Positions 8,103-14,962 of a DNA stretch of 28,771 nucleotides are shown piece after piece. The notes below the pieces were generated by a model. The model was not told the DNA's origin. It ran no database searches and was given only the letters and a program-made list of their open reading frames with translations. Both the position numbers and the translations under genes were made by a program. The stretch spans positions 1-28,771 of the forward strand of contig DASWUD010000070.1 in assembly GCA_036401755.1 (NCBI GenBank), given 5' to 3'. Position 1 is the first letter of the stretch. Each line of letters starts with the position of its first letter. Origin of the DNA: DASWUD01 sp036401755. Its GTDB lineage: Bacteria > Pseudomonadota > Gammaproteobacteria > Thiohalomonadales > Thiohalomonadaceae.

Positions 8103-8363
8103 ATGGAGTATGTGGAGCACTGTCGAATTTGCAGCTTGAACCATCCCGGCTCGGAGAGCTCTCCATTCTGCTCCACCTGCCGTGACAATGAAAAACGGCG
8201 CCGCTACTGCCTCGCCTTTGCCGAGCACGAGACCCTCACCCCCTTTCTCGCCGCAGATGACATAAAGAGCATGCGCGGCTGCTCGCGCCGCTTGGCAGAT
8301 CGCGGGCACTCCTGCGTTGTACTGGAATGGAGTGATGAACTTGCCCACTACCGAGTGGTCTGA
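8103..8363 (+). CDS. small zinc-ribbon-like protein, function unknown
   Basis: 86 residues from the ATG at 8103, with GGAG 7 bases upstream. The frame is open further upstream, but only by running through the end of the preceding gene in another frame. Two CxxC knuckles, Cys7/Cys10 and Cys23/Cys26 separated by 12 residues, look like a zinc ribbon, with a basic patch (EKRRRYC) next to it. The C-terminal half (residues 45-86) is compact and mixed in charge, with no motif I recognise. It could bind nucleic acid or act as a small regulator; neither is shown. A 28-codon membrane micro-ORF follows after 60 bases. Confidence 0.65.
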   Translation: MEYVEHCRICSLNHPGSESSPFCSTCRDNEKRRRYCLAFAEHETLTPFLAADDIKSMRGCSRRLADRGHSCVVLEWSDELAHYRVV

Positions 8364-8423
8364 GCGCGGCGAAACACTCCTGCTGGAGAGAGTATTGGGC
8401 TATCCTCACCCCAGGAGGCTCTC

Positions 8424-8510
8424 ATGATCTTCATTGAACTTATCATTCTTGCCGTCATCGTCGCCCTGGTGGTTTTTTTTATTCGGCCGCCCAAGGGGCC
8501 AAAACAGTAA
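8424..8510 (+). CDS. 28-residue single-pass membrane micro-protein
   Basis: ATG at 8424 is preceded by a perfect AGGAGG (8413-8418) at 5-base spacing, and the frame closes with TAA at 8508-8510. The product starts MIFIELIILAVIVALVVFF, a nearly pure aliphatic transmembrane helix, and ends in the short basic tail RPPKGPKQ. This is the composition of known bacterial single-helix micro-proteins that regulate membrane partners. A T8 run (8473-8480) lies inside the helix codons. The gene sits 60 bases after the zinc-ribbon gene and 82 bases before ubiA. Calling it a gene rests on the strong ribosome site and the coherent helix; its role is unknown. Confidence 0.6.
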   Translation: MIFIELIILAVIVALVVFFIRPPKGPKQ

Positions 8511-8592
8511 AAACAGCTCTACGGGCTTGGTGGCTGGGCCATGGCTGAGCGACAATAGCGCTTTTCCGGCTTCATCCCCGAGGTTTGTTCCG

Positions 8593-9459
8593 TTGCACAC
8601 TGCCACCCCGCGCCTGCGCGAATATTTACGCCTGACCCGTCTCGACCGGCCCATCGGCATCTATTTGCTGCTCTGGCCGATGCTGTGGGCGCTGTGGCTG
8701 GCCGGGGAGGGGAGTCCCGGGCCGCTAGTGCTGGTGGTGTTCCTGCTCGGCTCGGTGTTGATGCGCTCGGCCGGCTGCGTCATCAATGACTACGCCGATC
8801 GCCACATCGATCCGCATGTTGAGCGCACCAAACAGCGCCCGCTGGCGGCAGGCACCGTCACCCCGAAGGAGGCGCTGCTGCTGTTCGCGGTGCTGAGCCT
8901 GCTCGCCTTCGGGCTGGTGCTGCTGATGAATAACCTCACCATCCTGCTGGCCATCCCGGCGGTAGTGCTGGCGGCGAGCTACCCCTTCATGAAGCGCTAC
9001 ACCTATCTGCCGCAGGCCTACCTGGGGATCGCCTTTGGTTGGGCGGTGCCGATGGCGTTCGCCGCGCAGACCGGCACCGTGCCGCAGGCCGGCTGGCTGG
9101 TCTTCTTCGTCGCAGTGGTGTGGGCACTGGTCTACGACACCATGTATGCCATCACCGATCGCGAACACGATCTGAAGATCGGCGTAAAGTCCTCGGCGAT
9201 CCTGTTCGGCCGCTATGACCGCCTCATCATCGGCCTGCTGCAGCTGCTGGTGCTGGGGCTGCTGATCCTGGTCGGTCTCAGCTTCGAACTCGGGCTCTAC
9301 TACTACCTCGGCCTGGCGGCGGCATCTATCTTCTCGATCTATGAGCAGTACCTGATCCGCGATCGCGATCCGCAATTGAGCTTCCGCGCCTTCCTCAACA
9401 ACCACTATTTCGGCCTGACCGTCTTCATCGGCATCGTCGTGGACTACCTGCTCCAATGA
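8593..9459 (+). CDS. ubiA: 4-hydroxybenzoate polyprenyltransferase
   Basis: Inner-membrane prenyltransferase that attaches the polyprenyl tail to 4-hydroxybenzoate in ubiquinone synthesis. Both Asp-rich motifs are present: NDYADRHIDPHVERTKQRPL and DTMYAITDREHDLKIG, with the N-terminal RLDRPIGIYLLLWPMLWALW typical of UbiA. No in-frame ATG lies near the conserved start. A TTG at 8593 has GAGG 9 bases upstream and gives 288 residues, matching E. coli UbiA (290). The longer frame to 8434 adds 53 residues that overlap the micro-ORF and have no family match. The stop overlaps bioA in ATGA, so the two are probably cotranslated. No ubiC (chorismate lyase) gene is adjacent. Confidence 0.93.
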   Translation: MHTATPRLREYLRLTRLDRPIGIYLLLWPMLWALWLAGEGSPGPLVLVVFLLGSVLMRSAGCVINDYADRHIDPHVERTKQRPLAAGTVTPKEALLLFAVLSLLAFGLVLLMNNLTILLAIPAVVLAASYPFMKRYTYLPQAYLGIAFGWAVPMAFAAQTGTVPQAGWLVFFVAVVWALVYDTMYAITDREHDLKIGVKSSAILFGRYDRLIIGLLQLLVLGLLILVGLSFELGLYYYLGLAAASIFSIYEQYLIRDRDPQLSFRAFLNNHYFGLTVFIGIVVDYLLQ

Positions 9460-10853
9460 ACAACAGCGATCTGATCAGGCGCGACCTCTCGGTGGTGTGG
9501 CACCCCTGCACCCAGATGAAGGATCACGAGCAGCTGCCGCTCATTCCCATCAAGCGCGGCCAGGGGGTGTGGCTGGAGGATTTCGACGGTAACCGCTATC
9601 TCGACGCCATCAGCTCCTGGTGGGTCAACCTGTTCGGCCACGCCAATCCTTATATCAACGCTGCTGTGCGCGAGCAGTTGGAAAACCTGGAGCATGTGAT
9701 CCTCGCCGGCTTCACCCACGAGCCGGTGCTCACGCTCTCCGAGCGGCTGGTGGCGCTCACCCCGCCGGGTCTCGACCACTGCTTCTACGCCGATAACGGC
9801 TCCTCGGCGGTGGAGGTGGCACTGAAGATGAGCTTCCACTACTGGCAGAACCGCGGCCAGTCCACCAAGACGCGCTTCGTCACCCTGAAGAACAGCTACC
9901 ACGGCGAGACCATCGGCACCCTGGCGGTGGGCGATGTGGCCCTGTTCAAGGAGACGTACAAACCATTATTGATGGAGAGCATCACCGTGCCCTCGCCCGA
10001 CTGCTATCAACGTGAAGCAGGGGAGAGCTGCGCCGAGGTGGCGCGCCGTCAGTTCGTGCACATGGAGCAGGTGCTCGCCGAGCAGCACGCCACCATCAGC
10101 GCGGTGATCGTCGAGCCGCTGGTGCAGTGCGCCGGCGGCATGCGCATGTACGACCCGCTCTACCTGCAGCTGCTGCGCGCGGCGTGCGATCAGTACGGCG
10201 TGCACCTCATCGCCGACGAGATCGCGGTCGGTTTCGGCCGCACCGGCACGATGTTCGCCTGCGAGCAGGCCGCCATCACCCCCGATTTCATGTGCCTCTC
10301 CAAGGGGCTCACCGGCGGCTACCTGCCCATGTCGGTGGTACTCGCCACCAATGAGGTGTACGGCGCCTTCTACGACGACTACACAAAATTAAACGCCTTC
10401 CTCCACTCCCACTCCTACACCGGCAATCCGCTCGCCTGCCGCGCCGCGCTCGCCACCCTCGACCTGTTCGAGCAGCACAATACGCTGCAGAATAACAAGC
10501 AGTTGAGCGCCGAGATGACGCGCGCCTTCGCCCATCTCAATGATCACCCGAATGTGGCGGAGGTGCGCCAGCGCGGCATGATCCTCGCTGTGGAGATCGT
10601 GCAGGACAAACAGAGCCGCCAACCCTTCCCCTGGCAGGAGCGTCGTGGCGTGCGCCTCTACCAACACGCCTTGTCGCGCGGTGCACTGCTGCGCCCGTTG
10701 GGAAACGTCAGTTATATTCTGCCACCCTATGTGATCACGCCCGACGAGATCGATTTTCTGGCGAAGGTGATGACCGAGAGTATTGATGCTGCCGTGGCCG
10801 GAAGGGGCAACACCAAACAGGCTGTCGCTAGCAGTCAGCCCTTTGATGTGTGA
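9456..10853 (+). CDS. bioA: adenosylmethionine-8-amino-7-oxononanoate aminotransferase
   Basis: PLP enzyme of biotin synthesis that makes 7,8-diaminopelargonate, using S-adenosylmethionine as amino donor. 465 residues, starting at the ATG that overlaps the ubiA stop. Diagnostic blocks: WHPCTQMKDHE near the N-terminus, ISSWWVNLFGHANP, ADNGSSAVEVALKM, SYHGETIG, IADEIAVGFGRTG, and CLSKGLTGGYLPMSVV with the PLP Lys at 283. The C-terminus LRPLGNVSYILPPYVIT is BioA-type. The last ~20 residues (after about 445) are a variable tail. Other bio genes are absent here, and no obvious BirA operator is visible. The pairing with ubiA suggests shared transcription rather than shared pathway. Confidence 0.95.
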   Translation: MNNSDLIRRDLSVVWHPCTQMKDHEQLPLIPIKRGQGVWLEDFDGNRYLDAISSWWVNLFGHANPYINAAVREQLENLEHVILAGFTHEPVLTLSERLVALTPPGLDHCFYADNGSSAVEVALKMSFHYWQNRGQSTKTRFVTLKNSYHGETIGTLAVGDVALFKETYKPLLMESITVPSPDCYQREAGESCAEVARRQFVHMEQVLAEQHATISAVIVEPLVQCAGGMRMYDPLYLQLLRAACDQYGVHLIADEIAVGFGRTGTMFACEQAAITPDFMCLSKGLTGGYLPMSVVLATNEVYGAFYDDYTKLNAFLHSHSYTGNPLACRAALATLDLFEQHNTLQNNKQLSAEMTRAFAHLNDHPNVAEVRQRGMILAVEIVQDKQSRQPFPWQERRGVRLYQHALSRGALLRPLGNVSYILPPYVITPDEIDFLAKVMTESIDAAVAGRGNTKQAVASSQPFDV

Positions 10854-11783
10854 AATATATTTTAGAAATATACTTCGCGTGAAAACATCACAGATAATTT
10901 TTGACTGAAAAGCATGCAGTGGAAACTCATTCCAAGCTTCGCCCCAGAGTGGCAAGGTAAAAAAGGAAAAATGGCCGCCCGATACGGATAGATGAATTCT
11001 CCGTGCCCCAAAAGTCCCTGACTTCCATCGCGCTCAAAAAGTCATTTAGCACAGCACCAACTCAATCAGAAACGGCTGCAGCTATTTTTTCGTGATTTCA
11101 CAGCTGTCATTTCCCTTCCGGAAGTCCGCCGCATATTTCCCATCGTTATAACGTCACTGCCCGCGCGTGGCTGCATGGTGATTTATCGCTTTGTTCCCAA
11201 AGCAGAAATGGCAGTATCGGTGTCTTATAAGTGGCGAATGACTTTGCGGGCCAATCACTTTCGTCCAATTATTCATATCGTCGACAAATGAATCACCACT
11301 GATCGATTTTTTGTATATGAGAATATTAGTAATAAGTATAAGTTTGGCAGGGGATTGTTTGAATCTATTCTCACGTCAATCGCCGCATATCAGGTATGCG
11401 AGAAACTTGAAACCGTGAATCCATAGTTCCTTGCAACTCTCCATCACCGAAAGTTACACTCGTCAAGTCGTATCTCAACAAAAGACGCATTGTTGTCTCA
11501 GTCAAAGCGCTAGCAGGCACAAGAGGGAGTTTGGCCATTGAATGCTTATACGGAAAGTAGAATCACAACGGCATTCTCGAATTTCGATCAATATTCTTCA
11601 GGCTCATTGAAACCGCCTGTTTGGCTTCCCCGCAAAATCGAAACAAACAATTCAGCTTTTATGCGTGTACGGGAGCGCCGCCGTTCCGCGCACGGAGGTG
11701 CCCGCTTGGTTACGGAGCGGGTGTGTAGTAATCAGGCGGCATAACAACAATCACATCTGTTTTACCAGAGGAGAAGCAAAATC
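10854..11783. other. long AT-rich stretch without a convincing gene (930 bp)
   Basis: Clearly lower in GC than the flanks, with stops in all frames. Visible: a TATATTT-TAG-AAATATA dyad (10856-10872) right after bioA; a GCTTTG-TTCC-CAAAGC hairpin (11188-11203); a 38-codon frame from an ATG at 11175 with no Shine-Dalgarno; very AT-rich sequence around 11305-11345; and a CCCGCT/AGCGGG hairpin at 11701-11721 close to the downstream gene. A TTG-started 68-codon frame (11538-11744) has poor coding character. It may hold a long leader, an unrecognised small RNA or a decayed gene; nothing decides between these. Confidence 0.5.
11701..11721 (+). promoter_or_regulatory. GC-rich hairpin in leader of the Met-rich secreted protein gene
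   Basis: CCCGCT and AGCGGG form a 6-bp stem around a 9-base loop, ending 62 bases before the ATG at 11784 in otherwise AT-rich sequence. It lacks a T-run, so it is not a typical terminator. A mRNA leader structure is possible. Confidence 0.25.
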
Positions 11784-12554
11784 ATGTCAATGAGTCTGAG
11801 GGTCAAAAAAACGTTACTCACCGGCGCAATGCTGGCGGCCACTCTTACATTTGGAAGCGCCAATGCAGGTCAGTATGGGGCTCCACCCCAACCCTTGAGT
11901 GGGGTCGACACTATGCTGACCTCAATAGTCAGCAAGTCATATATTTCAGGTGGCCTTGAAAAGGACGCTAATGGCAATCTTTCCATGGATGCCAACGGCA
12001 ATTTTAAATTCAACTTCACCGGGAGTGTCCACTCCCCGATGATCAACCCGCAGAGCGGCCAATTGATGGGGACTCATGATTCAATCGGTACGGTCTCTGG
12101 CCAAGCGGCATTTCCTCCGTCCTTTGCCATGCTTGCCATGCAAGTGTATGGCTGGTTGATGAACGGCGCAGATCCTTCACAAATGCCCGCCAGTCCCTCC
12201 AAGATTGACTGGACCATGAATGATCTGACACTCGTTGTTGACGGGACTACCTATCGCCCCATCGCCAATCCAGATTATTCCCTAGATGGCCGAGCCTTCA
12301 CTGGTTTTGGACCGGTGGAGATCGGTCAAATCCTTAATGGCGCCAATGGGCTGAGCATGAGCGTTCGCATGGGCGGATGCATGGCGATGCAGGGAGTCGC
12401 TGGGCCGAATAGCGGCAAGATAGGTACACAATGTTTGAACGGCACCTTCACCTTCGACCTCTCCGGGATTGACCTGAACAATCCGATGGCCTCCACGCTC
12501 AACGGCACTGCCACATCCAACTGTTGGCTAGTTCTACAACAACCGATGATGTGA
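11784..12554 (+). CDS. Met-rich secreted protein of unknown family
   Basis: 256 residues from ATG 11784; GGAG lies 10 bases upstream. A standard signal peptide (RVKK, then a hydrophobic core) probably ends at SANA-GQ (residue 28). The mature part is short on charged residues, rich in Gly/Asn/Ser and unusually rich in Met (19 of 256 residues), including the run MGGCMAMQG. It has an imperfect tandem DANGN motif at 61-65 and 69-73, and three Cys (199, 217, 247) in the C-terminal third, which may be oxidised or bind metal after export. The pattern suggests a beta-rich periplasmic or secreted protein. I recognise no family. It is followed by a strong intrinsic terminator, so it is transcribed apart from the omptin gene downstream. 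Confidence 0.8.
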   Translation: MSMSLRVKKTLLTGAMLAATLTFGSANAGQYGAPPQPLSGVDTMLTSIVSKSYISGGLEKDANGNLSMDANGNFKFNFTGSVHSPMINPQSGQLMGTHDSIGTVSGQAAFPPSFAMLAMQVYGWLMNGADPSQMPASPSKIDWTMNDLTLVVDGTTYRPIANPDYSLDGRAFTGFGPVEIGQILNGANGLSMSVRMGGCMAMQGVAGPNSGKIGTQCLNGTFTFDLSGIDLNNPMASTLNGTATSNCWLVLQQPMM

Positions 12555-12597
12555 GTTGAATTTGCAGCAAAAGCTAAGGTAATCTTTACAACTGTCG

Positions 12598-12634
12598 GCC
12601 GGAGCCGGCTTAGCGCCTGGCTCCGGCTTTTTTT
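12598..12634 (+). terminator. rho-independent terminator after the Met-rich secreted protein gene
   Basis: Perfect 9-bp stem GCCGGAGCC / GGCTCCGGC around a 12-base loop, followed immediately by seven T (12628-12634). It lies 44 bases after the stop codon. This is one of the strongest terminators in the window. Confidence 0.92.
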
Positions 12635-12682
12635 GACTGTGAGTTCAACAATAAACACAACAATATAAGAATTTTGATCTTT

Positions 12683-13690
12683 ATGCCGATAGCACACTTC
12701 TCCCGCGCGCCCCTCTCCCTGGCTCTATTCATGATGTTTATCTCGCAGTACGCCACTGCGAAAAATTACACTACTCATCACGCAACCCAACACACTACCC
12801 ACAACGAAACTATGGAGATCCGGCTCAATGGTGGTTATCTCACCGGTCAGTCGGGTGAGTATGTTTACGATGCCGATGGTGCCGTCACCGGGATCGCTGG
12901 CTACAAAATGAGTCAGCTGGACTGGAAGATTGATACTGCCTACCTGGTTGGTGTCGGAGCCTCACTCAAGCTGGGGCGTCGCACGCGCTTTAATCTCGAC
13001 TATTGGCAAAATGCGGCTGATGGCGAGGCTACCATGGATGATTACGACTGGTTTTATGTCGGCGCGGACTGGAGCGACTGGTCACATCATGAAAATACCA
13101 CCGCCACCGAAATCAGTAATGTGGACATTAATGGCGAATTCACCTTCCTGAAATTTGACAATGAACAGGCGTCTATCACCGGAATAGTGGGATATCGGCA
13201 GGATCACCTGAAGTGGGTAGCGGTCGGCGGAACGGCCATCTATTCAATCGACAGTTACCGCGATTCAAAGGTGATTTTTCCAGAGACAAAAGGGATTACC
13301 TACGAACAGAACTTCAAAACCCCCTATATTGGACTTGGCCTTCACTCCGCGGGCGAATCGAATGAGCTGCCTATCGTATTGAATGCAAGTGTCCAATATA
13401 GCGGCTGGGCGCAAGGCGATGACTCTGATACCCATCACCTGCGAAACCTGCTTTTCGAGGAGAGTGGCGATGGTGGCAAATGGCTGGGCATGAATGTCAG
13501 CCTGGAGTTTTTTCTGAGTCAGGTGATGTCGTTAAATGTTGCCTATGCCTACCAGAGGTATCAGGAAATTAAAGCTTCGACCACCATGACCGATCTGACC
13601 ACGGGTGATGTAACGTATTTCGGAGGAGCATCCGCTGGTCTTGAGCACTCTTCACGAAGAACGTCAGTTCAGTTCAGCTATCATTTCTGA
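12683..13690 (+). CDS. omptin-family outer-membrane protease
   Basis: Ten-stranded outer-membrane barrel endopeptidase related to OmpT/Pla/PgtE, which cleave surface or host peptides, often between basic residues. The ATG at 12683 gives 335 residues; a TTG at 12674 is also possible and neither has a good Shine-Dalgarno. After the signal peptide come about 17 Thr/His-rich residues, then the barrel. Omptin landmarks: MSQLDWKIDTAYLVG; the catalytic DxD in MDDYDWF (Asp120, Asp122); GYRQDHLKWVAVGGTAIYS; TYEQNFKTPYIGL; SGWAQGDDSDTHHLR with the D-x-H catalytic pair (Asp249, His251); and a C-terminal strand ending in Phe (FSYHF), the usual BAM signal. All four catalytic positions are kept, so it should be active. 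It stands alone between a terminator and decayed sequence. Confidence 0.88.
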   Translation: MPIAHFSRAPLSLALFMMFISQYATAKNYTTHHATQHTTHNETMEIRLNGGYLTGQSGEYVYDADGAVTGIAGYKMSQLDWKIDTAYLVGVGASLKLGRRTRFNLDYWQNAADGEATMDDYDWFYVGADWSDWSHHENTTATEISNVDINGEFTFLKFDNEQASITGIVGYRQDHLKWVAVGGTAIYSIDSYRDSKVIFPETKGITYEQNFKTPYIGLGLHSAGESNELPIVLNASVQYSGWAQGDDSDTHHLRNLLFEESGDGGKWLGMNVSLEFFLSQVMSLNVAYAYQRYQEIKASTTMTDLTTGDVTYFGGASAGLEHSSRRTSVQFSYHF

Positions 13691-14143
13691 CGCAATGGTT
13701 GAGCCTGGCTGAGAACGGTGCCTTGTACTGAACGCAATCATGCGTCTATCGCGATTTTTACGCGGAAGGTTCCTGCCGTTCAATTACTTCATCGATGCTG
13801 CTTATCCTCGCGGCACCAGCCTTCGTATCAGTGGGTTGATGCGCTGCGATGTCAGTTTCTTGTGGCCCTTGGCTGATGGGTGCGTTTCGTCACACCAGTC
13901 GCCGTCGATACGCTAATAGTCAGGCGTTACCACTTCGAACATAGGCGTGTATCTACGACGTGAAATTTTTTTTTCGCGCAGCCACGCTTGGCTCCTTGGC
14001 AGTTGTTGAGAAAGTCCCTGTTAGCAGTATCGCCCCAGACTACGGGCACCCTAAAGGCGGCTACAGGTTTCGTCCATGAACTTTGCCAATCTCGGGCTAT
14101 CCTTTCAACACCCTTTGCTTCGGCTCATGTTACGGAGGTTATC
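13691..14143. other. gene-poor stretch between the omptin and VOC genes
   Basis: 453 bases. Apart from the minus-strand hydrolase remnant (13802-14034) no intact gene is seen. The plus-strand frame from 13988 is only an upstream extension of the VOC gene and lacks a ribosome site. A 9-T tract lies at 13966-13974 (plus strand) without a good stem before it. Confidence 0.45.
13802..14034 (-). pseudogene. decayed C-terminal remnant of an SGNH/GDSL-like hydrolase
   Basis: Reading the minus strand toward a TAA at 13802-13804, one frame gives a coherent protein-like tail: RRRYTPMFEVVTPDY, one in-frame TAG, then RIDGDWCDETHPSAKGH and a Lys/Arg-rich end. The D-x-x-H-P-S-x-x-G-H pattern matches block V (catalytic Asp/His) of SGNH/GDSL esterases. 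Upstream the frame continues as LSQQLPRSQAWLREKK through an A9 tract until another stop near 14034, and no start or Ser block is present. I infer a truncated gene broken by at least one nonsense mutation. The family match is from motif memory only. Confidence 0.42.
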
Positions 14144-14527
14144 ATGCCACGTGTCGTCCATTTCGAGCTCCATGCTGATGTCCCTGAGCGTGCCATTGCC
14201 TTCTATAGTCACTGCTTTGGCTGGGAGTTTCACAAATGGGAAGGGCCGTTCGATTACTGGCTCATCACTACCGGTCCCAAGGAGCAGGTAGGTATCGACG
14301 GCGGGATGATGAAGCGTATGGTGCCCATCGACAGCAAGGCGGTCATAGCCTATGTGGGCATTCTGGGCGTGGAGGACCTGGACAGCACCATTGCGACCGT
14401 GGTGAAACGCGGCGGTACGGTTGAGGTGCCAATGGAACCGATTCCCGGAGTCGGTTGGCTGGCCTATTTCAAGGACACCGAGGGAAACATCTTCGGAGCA
14501 CTCCAGCCAGATATGGAGACCAAGTGA
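14144..14527 (+). CDS. VOC-superfamily (glyoxalase/bleomycin-resistance fold) protein
   Basis: 127 residues from the ATG at 14144, with GGAGG 5 bases upstream; the longer frame to 13988 has no ribosome site. One full vicinal-oxygen-chelate unit: N-terminal VVHFELHADVPERAIAFYSH (beta strand with His, then helix), GWEFHKWEGPFDYWLITTG, then VAYVGILGVEDLDSTI-like strand-helix and the closing GVGWLAYFKDTEGNIFGALQ. The early His and the closing Glu (in DTEGN) occupy the usual metal positions. Substrate unknown; stand-alone VOC proteins of this type are often annotated only as glyoxalase-like. It lies at the right edge of the AT-rich accessory stretch and may be single-gene. Confidence 0.85.
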   Translation: MPRVVHFELHADVPERAIAFYSHCFGWEFHKWEGPFDYWLITTGPKEQVGIDGGMMKRMVPIDSKAVIAYVGILGVEDLDSTIATVVKRGGTVEVPMEPIPGVGWLAYFKDTEGNIFGALQPDMETK

Positions 14528-14578
14528 CAAGAGACTCGCGCTATCGACTGACGAGTGAGGGAGAGGTGGGCGCTGGAG

Positions 14579-14770
14579 CTATCTCATCGATACATTGCCT
14601 TTGGAGTGCCTCAGGAAGATGGATGAGGTCGACGGTGTGTCGCTGTCGGATTGCGTTCGGGTAACCACCGTCAGGTCGAGGGGGGTGATGCGGCCAGTGT
14701 TGAGATAGGCGATTACCTGTTCGATGGTCTGCGCTGACATCTCTTCAGACCGTTTTGGTCCAGCCCCCAC
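14579..14770 (-). CDS. short uncertain ORF or gene fragment (63 codons)
   Basis: Open minus-strand frame with a plausible internal start at MSAQTIEQVIAYLNTGRIT, followed by PLDLTVVTRTQSDSDTPS. The segment is faintly like the start of cyclase/kynurenine-formamidase-type proteins (GR-x-x-x-x-DLT). There is no spaced Shine-Dalgarno, and it ends abruptly, so if real it is a fragment. The rest of 14528-14962 (435 bases) shows a GGTTAT-ACCG-ATAACC hairpin at 14791-14806 and nothing else. Confidence 0.2.
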   Translation of the reverse strand: MGAGPKRSEEMSAQTIEQVIAYLNTGRITPLDLTVVTRTQSDSDTPSTSSIFLRHSKGNVSMR

Positions 14771-14962
14771 ATGTCAATGGAGGCACGACAGGTTATACCG
14801 ATAACCGAAGTGTCTTGGTTATCCCTCGGGTTAATAGGGGAAAGGTGTTGCTTTGCAGACGGGAAGGGTGGCGAGCATCTCTGGGGTTTTGCCGTTAACG
14901 TACTTCACAAGCGCGAATCATGGCCGAGGCTGCTGTTTCTCTTCCCTGGTGATGCACTGTTT

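Noticed and set aside
8434..8592. 53-residue N-terminal extension of UbiA
   Set aside because: Overlaps the micro-ORF out of frame, has no family match, and would make UbiA longer than normal; the TTG at 8593 fits the family length.
11175..11291. 38-codon plus-strand frame from an ATG at 11175
   Set aside because: No Shine-Dalgarno and no coherent motif; kept only as part of the description of the gene-poor stretch.
11538..11744. 68-codon plus-strand frame before the Met-rich protein gene
   Set aside because: TTG start, no good ribosome site at 11525-11532 spacing, and an Arg-rich tail that coincides with a hairpin; more likely leader sequence.
10854..14143. Mobile element or integrated island
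   Set aside because: Composition and decay suggest acquired DNA, but no transposase, integrase, terminal repeats or tRNA attachment duplication could be seen.
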